Shown: positions 35,688-42,728 of the stretch, one piece after another
Layout: every line of letters begins with the position of its first letter
Position numbering within the stretch: the stretch's first letter is position 1
Source of the DNA: Romeriopsis navalis LEGE 11480
Lineage (GTDB): Bacteria; Cyanobacteriota; Cyanobacteriia; Leptolyngbyales; Leptolyngbyaceae
NCBI RefSeq assembly: GCF_015207035.1
Contig: NZ_JADEXQ010000054.1
Coordinates: 1 to 42,728 of the forward strand
Length of the DNA: 42,728 bases
Direction of reading: 5' to 3'
The notes under the pieces: generated by a model
Told to the model about the DNA's origin: nothing
The model's input: the letters and a program-made list of their open reading frames with translations, nothing else
Database searches by the model: none
Made by a program: the position numbers and the translations under genes

Positions 35688-36914
35688 ATGCCTAATTTTG
35701 TTGCTCGCGTCCGTGACGCCGAAGGAATTTCCAAGAAAGAGAAAATCACGGCGGATTCGCTCAGTGATGCGCGGACCTATCTGCGTGATCAAGGTCTGTT
35801 TGTGCAGGAACTGCGCCAGGATGAAGGGTTTAGTCTCCAAAATCTTGATTGGGAATCGATTCAGGCCAGTACAGCAGGGGTCTCAGTTAAAGATAAGGCA
35901 GTATTCTCGCGCCAATTTGCGGCGTTGGTGAATGCGGGTGTGGCGATCGTCCGTGGCCTTGGGGTCCTGGCCGAGCAATGCGAGAATCCCCGCATGAAAA
36001 AAGCGCTGATGGCGATTAGCGCCGATGTGCAGCAAGGGGTGAACTTATCCGATGCGATGCGCAAGCATCCGGTGTGTTTCGACAACCTGTACGTCAGTAT
36101 GGTGCAAGCCGGTGAAACTGGTGGTGTACTGGACGAGGTATTGAACCGGCTGTCAAAATTGCTGGAAGATACGGCGCGATTGCAGAACCAGGTGAAGTCA
36201 GCGATGGCTTATCCCACAGTGGTGGGTATCCTGGCGACCCTGATCTTTATCGGTATGACCGTCTTCTTGATTCCGATTTTCGCCGGGATTTTTGAAGAAC
36301 TCGGTACGGAATTGCCCGGCTTTACGCTGTTTATGTTGGGTGTGAGTGAATTTCTCCGCAGTCCTCGGGTGATTATTCTGATTGTGTTAGTCCCCTTGGT
36401 GATCTTTGCCTATAAGAAGTACTACAGCACGCGTGTTGGTCGTGAAACCATTGACCGTCTGAAGTTGCGCATGCCATTGTTTGGTGATTTGATCCAGAAA
36501 ACGGCCACGGCGCGTTTTTGCCGTACCTTTGGTGCGTTGACCCGTTCCGGTGTGCCGATTTTGACTTCCCTGGAAATTGTGCGCGATACCGCGGGTAACC
36601 AGGTCATTGCGAACGCGGTTGATGAAGCCCGCAAGGAAATTCAGACCGGTGGTTTGATTAGTATTGCCTTGCAAAAAGAGCAAGTCTTCCCGTCAATGGC
36701 GATTCAGATGATTAGCATCGGTGAAGAAACCGGTGAAATCGATCAGATGCTGATGAAAGTTGCTGACTTCTATGAAGATGAGGTTGAACAAGCGGTGAAA
36801 GCCCTGACCAGTATTATGGAGCCGATTATGATTCTGTTCCTGGGTGGCATGGTTGCTTGTATTTTGCTGGCGATGTACTTGCCGATGTTCAAGGTGTTTG
36901 AAGAAATCGGTTAA
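35688..36914 (+). CDS. pilC: Type IV pilus inner-membrane platform protein PilC
   Basis: 408 aa, typical of the GspF/PilC family. Two homologous cytoplasmic domains are seen. The first contains FSRQFAALVNAGVAIVRGL, and the second FCRTFGALTRSGVPILTSLE. Membrane helices lie at about 175-205, 230-250 and 375-405. PilC is the rotor that couples the PilB or PilT motor to pilin assembly. A strong terminator lies just downstream, ending the pilB-pilT-pilC unit. Confidence 0.95.
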   Translation: MPNFVARVRDAEGISKKEKITADSLSDARTYLRDQGLFVQELRQDEGFSLQNLDWESIQASTAGVSVKDKAVFSRQFAALVNAGVAIVRGLGVLAEQCENPRMKKALMAISADVQQGVNLSDAMRKHPVCFDNLYVSMVQAGETGGVLDEVLNRLSKLLEDTARLQNQVKSAMAYPTVVGILATLIFIGMTVFLIPIFAGIFEELGTELPGFTLFMLGVSEFLRSPRVIILIVLVPLVIFAYKKYYSTRVGRETIDRLKLRMPLFGDLIQKTATARFCRTFGALTRSGVPILTSLEIVRDTAGNQVIANAVDEARKEIQTGGLISIALQKEQVFPSMAIQMISIGEETGEIDQMLMKVADFYEDEVEQAVKALTSIMEPIMILFLGGMVACILLAMYLPMFKVFEEIG

Positions 36915-36961
36915 CCGACCGCGTTAGGGTTTGTCTAGACCCATCGCATCGGTGTTTTGGG

Positions 36962-37026
36962 TTGGGGGTAATTGGGAAAAACAGGCATTGATGTTGATCA
37001 ATGTTTGGCCAATGCCCCCAATTTTT
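36962..37026 (+). terminator. Terminator of the pilB-pilT-pilC unit
   Basis: TTGGGGG (36962-36968) pairs with CCCCCAA (37015-37021), followed at once by TTTTT. Inside, ATTGG/CCAAT and CATTGA/TCAATG extend the structure into a long, imperfect hairpin. Confidence 0.8.
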
Positions 37027-37095
37027 ATGATTGAGTTGCATCGACTCGGTAATGATATTTGATTTGTCCCTAACTAAACTGCGAAGCCAAGCCAT

Positions 37096-37728
37096 ATGCC
37101 TGTTCTAAAATCTCATTACGAGGAACTACTTGCGACCTATAGTCAGTCACTCGCAGTGGTTGATTTGTTTAAGGGGTATCGGGTTTATTTGGAGATGATT
37201 CCGAGTATGCGTCGGGCACAGGAAAGTGTGATCACGGTGCCATTGCCGATTGTGCGGCTCCGCCATAGTGAGCCGTCGCCCCACGGCCATGGCACGATTC
37301 GCACGATGGAATCGGTCATGTTGCCCTGTGATATCGGGGTGATTTTGAGTGATCCGGAGTGGCAGATTAAAACGGGACGGGAAATTTTTATTTTTATTCA
37401 TCGCCCAGATGAAGACTTTTCGGAGTTGCTGGCGCGCTGGCGGCAAACGCAAGTCTTGTTGGGACAGGATTACGAATGGCTGCTGCCGTCGCGCTATCAG
37501 CACTTAATGGCAGATGCGGCGGAGAAGGTTCACCCGCTGTTTGTCTTGTTTGCTGAGACGCCGGAGCGGATACGTAAAGGTTTGCAGGGAGCAGGGTTAC
37601 CCTATGTGATGGCACCGTTGCACTTAGAAGTTGATGCCGACCCGATCACGATCGAGCGGGAGACAACATTGGGCGCTTTGCTGGCGGAAGAGACGCAGCC
37701 CGCGATCGAAGATGAATTGACGGATTAG
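37096..37728 (+). CDS. Conserved-looking cytoplasmic protein of unknown function
   Basis: 210 aa, family not recognised. There is no signal peptide or membrane segment. Central residues include MRRAQESVITVPLPIVRLRHSEPSPHGHGTIRTMESVMLPCDIGVI, and a later part has IFIFIHRPDEDFSELLARWRQTQ and FVLFAETPERI. The end is acidic (ETQPAIEDELTD). It follows the pilC terminator by 70 bp, so it is a separate unit. Composition and codon use look like those of its neighbours, which argues for a real gene. Confidence 0.7.
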   Translation: MPVLKSHYEELLATYSQSLAVVDLFKGYRVYLEMIPSMRRAQESVITVPLPIVRLRHSEPSPHGHGTIRTMESVMLPCDIGVILSDPEWQIKTGREIFIFIHRPDEDFSELLARWRQTQVLLGQDYEWLLPSRYQHLMADAAEKVHPLFVLFAETPERIRKGLQGAGLPYVMAPLHLEVDADPITIERETTLGALLAEETQPAIEDELTD

Positions 37729-37808
37729 GCTGGCGTGACCATGATGGCGCCTGCTGTGGCGAAATCGTCCGGTGTTAGCCGCGCCCCTACTCACTGCATC
37801 CAACTTCG

Positions 37809-38297
37809 CTAGAGATCCCAATTTTGGGGTGGCCAAGTTTGGTCGAACCAGGTTTTCCAGGGTTCTTGCCAATCGATATCAGCTTTGTCCACGCAAGTGG
37901 TTTGATCGGCGGCGTGACCGTAGGGATACATGCCACAGACCAACAGATTACCGCCGTAACTTTCGCCATGGTAATGCTTACAGCCTGTACAAACCGGATG
38001 GTTATTGAGTGGTGGTTCGATCGTTTGACGCCAAGGTCGGCTGAGATCGGCGATCGCTTGGTCCAGCTCAACATCGATATCGAGCGGTGTATCCAGTAAC
38101 GGTTGAAGTAATTCTTCCAGCCAGGGTGTGACGGAATGATCGAGCTGATCGGCGAGTTCTGCGCCAAATTTTTCGGCGGTCTCGGCGATCGGGCCGAGAT
38201 TCGCGTCAACGGTTTCGGAGACATCAAGTAAGACGGCTTCTGCTTGATCGGCTACTTCACCCAGCCAATCGCTGATCTGCTGACTCCAATCGCTCAT
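37809..38297 (-). CDS. Small cyanobacterial protein with CxxCxHYHG metal-site-like motif
   Basis: 162 aa. The first 100 residues are acidic and helical (MSDWSQQISDWLGEVADQAE and further Leu/Asp/Glu-rich segments), predicted soluble and possibly amphipathic. The C-terminal part has CTGCKHYHGESYGGNLLVCGMYPYG with a later Cys in TTCVDKAD, a set of Cys and His that could bind zinc or iron. From memory, similar CxHYHG tails occur in cyanobacterial hypothetical proteins. The function is unknown. It is convergent with the preceding gene (80 bp gap). Confidence 0.75.
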   Translation of the reverse strand: MSDWSQQISDWLGEVADQAEAVLLDVSETVDANLGPIAETAEKFGAELADQLDHSVTPWLEELLQPLLDTPLDIDVELDQAIADLSRPWRQTIEPPLNNHPVCTGCKHYHGESYGGNLLVCGMYPYGHAADQTTCVDKADIDWQEPWKTWFDQTWPPQNWDL

Positions 38298-38510
38298 AAC
38301 GAAATTCCTAAATGCGAATCTACACCAGCGGGCGAAGGCTCACACCGGTATTGCTTCATCATAACAACTGTCAGTCTAATGATTTGATGCAGCCGCACCC
38401 AGGGTTGCATTGTTCGGTATGACGGCAATTAAATTTCTCTATTCAAACAGTGCGTTGATGCCCGCTTGAGGGGATACTAGATAAGCATATTTTCGCGTTT
38501 AAGCTGATCC

Positions 38511-39323
38511 ATGAAGTCTTATCTTGCTGCTGCCGTCCAGATGAATAGCCAACCAAATTTACAGAAGAATTTGGCGCAGGCAGAAGAGCTGATTGAGTTA
38601 GCAGTCAAGCGTGGTGCAGAATTAGTCACCTTGCCGGAAAATTTTTCCTTTTTAGGGGATGAAGTGGCCAAACAACAGCAAGCCGCGACCATCGCCCAAG
38701 AAAGTGAGAAATTTCTCAAAACCATGGCGCAGCGTTTCCAAGTGATGATCTTGGGCGGTGGATATCCCGTGCCGACCGCCAGTGGCAAGATTTATAACAC
38801 GGCTTTGCTGGTTGACCGGAACGGCCAGGAATCGTCCCGTTATGAAAAAGCGCATTTATTCGACGTCCTGATTCCCGATGGTGAGACCTATCAAGAGTCG
38901 GCGATGGTCTCGGCTGGGCAGAATCTACCGCAGCTTTGTCGTACCAATGACCTTGGCAATATGGGCCTATCAGTTTGTTATGACGTGCGATTTCCTGAGT
39001 TGTACCGGCATCTCTCCAACCAGGGAGCTGATGTCCTGTTTGTCCCCGCCGCATTTACGGCCTATACCGGGAAAGACCACTGGCAGGTGCTATTGCAAGC
39101 CCGAGCGATCGAAAATACTTGCTATGTGATTGCGCCGGCCCAAACCGGCAAACATAATCCGACCCGTCAGTCGAATGGCCATGCGATGATTGTGGACCCT
39201 TGGGGCGTCGTTCTGGCAGATGCGGGAGAAGATACTGGGGTGGCGATCGCCGAAATTAATCCCGCCCGCTTGGCCCAAGTGCGTCGTCAAATGCCATCGC
39301 TCAAACACCGCGTTTTTAGCTAG
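38511..39323 (+). CDS. Nitrilase-family amidase (deaminated glutathione amidase-like)
   Basis: 270 aa. The carbon-nitrogen hydrolase triad is visible: E43 in LPENFSF, K113 in YEKAHLF and C156 in LSVCYDVRFPELYR. The AFTAYTGKDHWQVLLQARAIEN segment is typical of the Nit1/Nit2 branch, which clears deaminated glutathione or omega-amides as metabolite repair. The GKHNPTRQSNGHAMIVDPWG segment near the C-terminus is also typical of the branch. It stands alone between two intergenic gaps. Confidence 0.88.
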   Translation: MKSYLAAAVQMNSQPNLQKNLAQAEELIELAVKRGAELVTLPENFSFLGDEVAKQQQAATIAQESEKFLKTMAQRFQVMILGGGYPVPTASGKIYNTALLVDRNGQESSRYEKAHLFDVLIPDGETYQESAMVSAGQNLPQLCRTNDLGNMGLSVCYDVRFPELYRHLSNQGADVLFVPAAFTAYTGKDHWQVLLQARAIENTCYVIAPAQTGKHNPTRQSNGHAMIVDPWGVVLADAGEDTGVAIAEINPARLAQVRRQMPSLKHRVFS

Positions 39324-39466
39324 ATGCCGATCTTGTGCCCCGAATCGGTATGCTTTGTAACGATTGATGGGAGCTTGATCAGTTACAGTCGCCCATACCC
39401 CAATTGAACCCAGGGTGATCCGGCGAGAAACCGTCGTAAAGCCTGTAACATTGGGGAAGTGAATTT

Positions 39467-40873
39467 ATGGGAGTCCGTATGGTGGCTGATTATTGCAGCT
39501 CAATCTTCCCTCACTTAACCTTCCTCGCAACCGCAGCGGAATCAGTCGCTGAGAGTGCTGAAGCAGATTCTTCCCTCGTTTTGGCAGGGGTGCTGCTCAG
39601 TTTGGTCGTTATTTACTTTGCGAGTAAGTTAGGTGGGGAAATTTGTGCCCGGATTAATTTACCAACGGTTTTAGGCGAGCTGGTTGGGGGTGTAATTATT
39701 GGCGTTTCGGCCATGCACCTGTTGATTTTCCCCGGTAGTGGAATCGACGCAAGTGCCTCGCAAATTATGCAGTTGTTGCAGGGAACAACGTCACTGTCAC
39801 CGGCGGAACTGCAAGCAACGTTTAGTGCGCAAAGCGAAGTGATCTCGACCCTGGCAGAAATCGGGGTTGTAATTTTGCTGTTTGAAATTGGGTTGGAATC
39901 TGATCTCAAAGAGCTGATTCGAGTTGGGGTTCAGGCCGGGGTCGTCGCCATTGTTGGTGTGACCGTGCCCTTTGGTTTGGGCACAGCTGGTTTGATGTGG
40001 TTATTTCATATCCCCGCGATTCCGGCAATTTTTGCCGGTGCGGCCTTGACGGCTACGAGTATTGGGATTACCGCCAAGGTGCTTGCCGAACTCCAACAGC
40101 TCTCCTCCCGCGAAGGCCAAATCATTATCGGCGCGGCCGTGCTCGATGATGTGCTGGGAATCATTGTCCTGGCGGTTGTGGGGGGATTGGTTAAAACGGG
40201 TGAGGTCGAGATTATCAATGTTGTCTATCTCGTGCTCAGTGCGGCCGCCTTCTTGATTGGGGGGATTTGGTTAGGCCGGTTACTGAGTCCTTTTGTCGTG
40301 TCGCTGATTGATAACCTCAAGACGCGGGGGAGTTTGCTGCTGGTGTCGTTGGGGATGGCGTTTGTGCTGTCCTATGTTGCTGTGGCGATTCAACTCGAAG
40401 CGATTCTCGGTTCCTTTGTAGCGGGTTTAATCCTGGCCGAGACGGCCAAACGGGGCGAATTGGATGAGCAGATTAAACCGATCGCCGATATGTTGGTGCC
40501 TGTCTTCTTTGTGGTTGTCGGAGCCCGCACTGATGTGAGTGTGCTGAATCCATTTAATCCAGCCAATCACGAAGGTCTGATTATTGCCGCCTTTTTAGTT
40601 GCGGTGGCCTTGCTCGGTAAGGTTGTGACGGGTTTTGCGGTGTTTGGTCAGCCGGGCATTAATCGCTGGGCGATCGGGATTGGCATGATTCCCCGTGGCG
40701 AAGTTGGTTTGGTCTTTGCGGCCTATGGTGCGACAACCGGGGCCTTATCGCCGGCGTTGCAAGCCGCCGTGATTGTGATGGTGATTCTGACGACCTTTGT
40801 GGCGCCGCCAATGCTGCGAGTTGCCTTTAGTAAGGGTGATGCGGTGCCGGAAGTGGCCGGTTCGGAATCTTAA
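39467..40873 (+). CDS. CPA2-family Na+/H+ antiporter (NhaS3/NapA-like)
   Basis: 468 aa with about 12-13 membrane helices. AAVLDDVLGII holds the paired Asp of the electrogenic CPA2 antiporters, and LGELVGGVIIG, EIGLESDL and MIPRGEVGLVFAA are family segments. The closest cyanobacterial type known to me is NhaS3, a thylakoid Na+(K+)/H+ antiporter; KefB-type K+ efflux is less likely because there is no TrkA-N domain. The start is ATG with GGGGAAG nine bases upstream. A strong intrinsic terminator follows. Confidence 0.82.
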   Translation: MGVRMVADYCSSIFPHLTFLATAAESVAESAEADSSLVLAGVLLSLVVIYFASKLGGEICARINLPTVLGELVGGVIIGVSAMHLLIFPGSGIDASASQIMQLLQGTTSLSPAELQATFSAQSEVISTLAEIGVVILLFEIGLESDLKELIRVGVQAGVVAIVGVTVPFGLGTAGLMWLFHIPAIPAIFAGAALTATSIGITAKVLAELQQLSSREGQIIIGAAVLDDVLGIIVLAVVGGLVKTGEVEIINVVYLVLSAAAFLIGGIWLGRLLSPFVVSLIDNLKTRGSLLLVSLGMAFVLSYVAVAIQLEAILGSFVAGLILAETAKRGELDEQIKPIADMLVPVFFVVVGARTDVSVLNPFNPANHEGLIIAAFLVAVALLGKVVTGFAVFGQPGINRWAIGIGMIPRGEVGLVFAAYGATTGALSPALQAAVIVMVILTTFVAPPMLRVAFSKGDAVPEVAGSES

Positions 40874-41486
40874 CGGTGTGATGCCTCACCGAATTATGAA
40901 ATAATTTTTGGCTCATTGGCCCCTGGTAAATTCTGCCAGGGGCTTTTTGCGGCATATCCGGATGATTTTGCAGTACGATCAGTCTTTCTTCGGCAGAAAC
41001 AAATTAAACTGTCGGCACGTCAAGTCAGTTAATTCGCTCGCTAACTTGGTGGATTGCTAATTTTGTGTATTTCCTATTTAAGGTGTGACGGGACAATCTT
41101 CCCGGCTAAATATTGTGATCATACGTATTCCGGCGGTGCTTTGCGTTAGTCATGGCACTCGGCACGATCGATTGGTACGGCTCATCATCCCGGGTAAAAC
41201 TATCCAGAAATTACGATGATGCGGGCGAATATCGGTGAAGTTTAGTCAGTATTCAGGTACCATGCCTGCCCTGCGACGGTCAGATGATTTTGTTGTGGAC
41301 GGAAAAAGTGTGGTAACTTGTAGCACGACTTTTGGACAGCCTGAGACTTGAGGCCTGGCCTTACTATTTCATTCACCGCTTGTTCCAGCTCATACATATT
41401 GCATTAGCTTTAATGCCACCTTTTGAAACATGCGTTTGAATTTTTGTCAGTTCGGCGCGGCAATCCCGGCTCGCCAGCGTCCTATT
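40874..41486. other. Intergenic region upstream of the AMIN-domain gene
   Basis: 613 bp. The first part holds the terminator at 40919-40948. The rest has no gene or clear repeat. The start of the following gene is not certain: in-frame ATGs lie at 41430, 41487 and 41499. Confidence 0.5.
40919..40948 (+). terminator. Intrinsic terminator of the antiporter gene
   Basis: GCCCCTGG (40919-40926) and CCAGGGGC (40936-40943) form a perfect 8-bp stem, followed by TTTTT (40944-40948). It is 45 bp past the stop codon. Confidence 0.92.
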
Positions 41487-42728
41487 ATGGTGCGATCGAT
41501 GAAGTTGAACCGTCCGCTTAACCCTTATCTCACAAGTTTGTGCGCAGCTAGTGTTGCGGTTTTGATGGCGTTGCCAGCCCAGGCGGCAAAGCTGCAAACT
41601 TGGGGCTACGATGTGAATCGCAACCAGCTCGAATTTACCACCGATGCCGGGGTGCAACCGAAGGCGCAGCTGATTATGAATCCGACGCGCTTGGTGATCG
41701 ATTTACCGGGGGTGGTGTTTGGTCGCCGCCAGGTGCGTCAACCGGTCAAGTCATCGGCGATTAAGTCATTGCGCGTCGGCCAATTCGAAAAAAATATTAC
41801 GCGGATTGTGGTGGAGCTGGAGCCGGGTTATACTCTCGATCCACAGAAAGTCAAATTCAAGGGCATTTCGCCGCGGCGTTGGACGGTGTCAATTCCGACC
41901 CCGCAACGGGGTCTGCTGCCAACGCCGAATCCGGTTAATCCGTCTCCCGTTAACCCCGGTGGGAATCTGCCCAACACGGCGAATACGCAAATCCAAAGTG
42001 TGCGGGTCACGGGGGATGGTTTTTTTATCCGCACGAGTGGTCAAACGCCCCAAATTCGGCTGAAGCGCAGTGGCGATAAGCGCCGGATTCAAGTTGATTT
42101 GCTGGGGGCGAGTATTTCGCCCAGCTTGACGCCCCGCGACTTTATTGTGAATCGTAAGGGCGTGCAGCGTGTGCTTGTGACGCAGGCCCAAGGTCGCCCC
42201 CCGATCGCCCGGATTACGCTATTGGTTGATCCGAGTACGCCGGACTGGGTCGCTTCCTATAGCAAAGTGGGGGGCGTGATCTTGTTGCCCTCTTTGCAGG
42301 GTGGATCAGGAAAGCCACCGGTGCCGACTAGTGGCAAATTGGCGACGATTAAAGCCGTGGATTTGGATAATGGGCGGCAGCAGCTAGCGATTGTGGCGGA
42401 TCAAGCCATGTCTTATACGGCGGGTTGGGATCGATCGGCCGGATTCTATAAAGTCACGATTCAGAATGCGAAGTTAGACAAGCAACTTAAAGGCCCCCGT
42501 TTAGGTAATAACAGTCCGCTGTTGCAGGTGCGTCTGCGCCAGGAAACGCCGCGGACAGTGGCAATCTTGATCTCACCGGCGGCGGGTGTAGTGGTCAATA
42601 GTCCGGTTAGTACAAGTCGCCAATCGATTGCTGTACCCCTCGGAACGCAGAATCGGCGGCCACCTGTGACCTTCCCGACGGATGGCACGATTATCCCCGT
42701 GCCCCCCACTGTACCGGGTGGGTTGCCC
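41487..42728 (+). CDS. AMIN-domain cell-wall protein, probably N-acetylmuramoyl-L-alanine amidase, 5' part
   Basis: 414 codons are visible, still open at the window edge. A signal peptide (LCAASVAVLMALPAQAA) is followed by three AMIN-like beta-sandwich domains: about 35-135 (LQTWGYDVNRNQLEF, RLVIDLPG), about 165-270 (QVDLLGASISP, RITLLVDP) and about 285-385. AMIN domains bind peptidoglycan or target the septum. Cyanobacterial AmiC amidases have this arrangement before an Amidase_3 domain, which splits peptidoglycan cross-bridges and in filamentous species makes the septal nanopores. The catalytic domain lies beyond the window, so its presence is inferred. The start at 41487 was chosen for the signal peptide. 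Confidence 0.8.
   Translation, partial: MVRSMKLNRPLNPYLTSLCAASVAVLMALPAQAAKLQTWGYDVNRNQLEFTTDAGVQPKAQLIMNPTRLVIDLPGVVFGRRQVRQPVKSSAIKSLRVGQFEKNITRIVVELEPGYTLDPQKVKFKGISPRRWTVSIPTPQRGLLPTPNPVNPSPVNPGGNLPNTANTQIQSVRVTGDGFFIRTSGQTPQIRLKRSGDKRRIQVDLLGASISPSLTPRDFIVNRKGVQRVLVTQAQGRPPIARITLLVDPSTPDWVASYSKVGGVILLPSLQGGSGKPPVPTSGKLATIKAVDLDNGRQQLAIVADQAMSYTAGWDRSAGFYKVTIQNAKLDKQLKGPRLGNNSPLLQVRLRQETPRTVAILISPAAGVVVNSPVSTSRQSIAVPLGTQNRRPPVTFPTDGTIIPVPPTVPGGLP

Noticed and set aside
41373-41657. 94-aa minus-strand open frame
   Set aside because: Opposite the start of the AMIN-domain gene, whose signal peptide and domains are clear.
1-42728. CRISPR array, tRNA or rRNA genes, intact transposase
   Set aside because: No regularly spaced repeats, no tRNA T-arm context and no transposase motif were seen on either strand.

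Overview
The window is a piece of a cyanobacterial chromosome. It encodes PsaE of photosystem I, the response regulator RpaB, the myxol-type carotenoid enzymes CruF and CruG, cyanobacterial-type type IV pilus motor proteins and a three-AMIN-domain cell-wall protein. Copies of the HIP1 octamer GCGATCGC (for example 18838-18845 and overlapping copies at 19063-19076) agree with this. I cannot name the genus. No rRNA, tRNA, CRISPR array or complete insertion sequence was seen.

Region 1 (1-16,540) is a cellulose region. After the 3' end of a Nudix/NrtR-like gene, five minus-strand genes form a tight operon, in transcription order: an outer-membrane beta-barrel protein with a long Pro/Gln/Tyr-rich N-terminal half, a TPR protein, a GH8 cellulase (BcsZ-like), BcsB and BcsA. 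BcsA keeps the glycosyltransferase, gating-loop and PilZ motifs, so synthesis should be activated by c-di-GMP. There is no single BcsC. The TPR scaffold and the barrel are separate neighbouring genes, so the operon reads as a complete synthesis and export machine with a split outer-membrane part. Next to it lie an unknown lipoprotein, an unknown two-helix membrane protein and a membrane-anchored GH5 glucanase with a C-terminal CBM2.

Region 2 (16,550-25,650) is housekeeping and photosynthesis: rpaB and radA (divergent), a decayed DUF559 endonuclease-like gene, a strong palindrome, a BASS-family transporter, mutM, psaE (with a possible RpaB box upstream), cruG-cruF and a histone-deacetylase-like amidohydrolase.

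Region 3 (25,646-31,742) is a chaperone region on the minus strand: grpE, then dnaK, then dnaJ-tusA-rsgA. The last three genes overlap by four bases at each junction.

Region 4 (32,268-36,914) is the type IV pilus motor cluster pilB-pilT-pilC, ended by a strong terminator. After it come two cyanobacterial genes of unknown function, a nitrilase-family amidase, a CPA2 Na+/H+ antiporter and the 5' part of an AMIN-domain amidase gene that runs off the window. Cellulose (region 1) and type IV pili (region 4) are both surface systems used in aggregation and motility, but nothing in the sequence shows direct coupling here.
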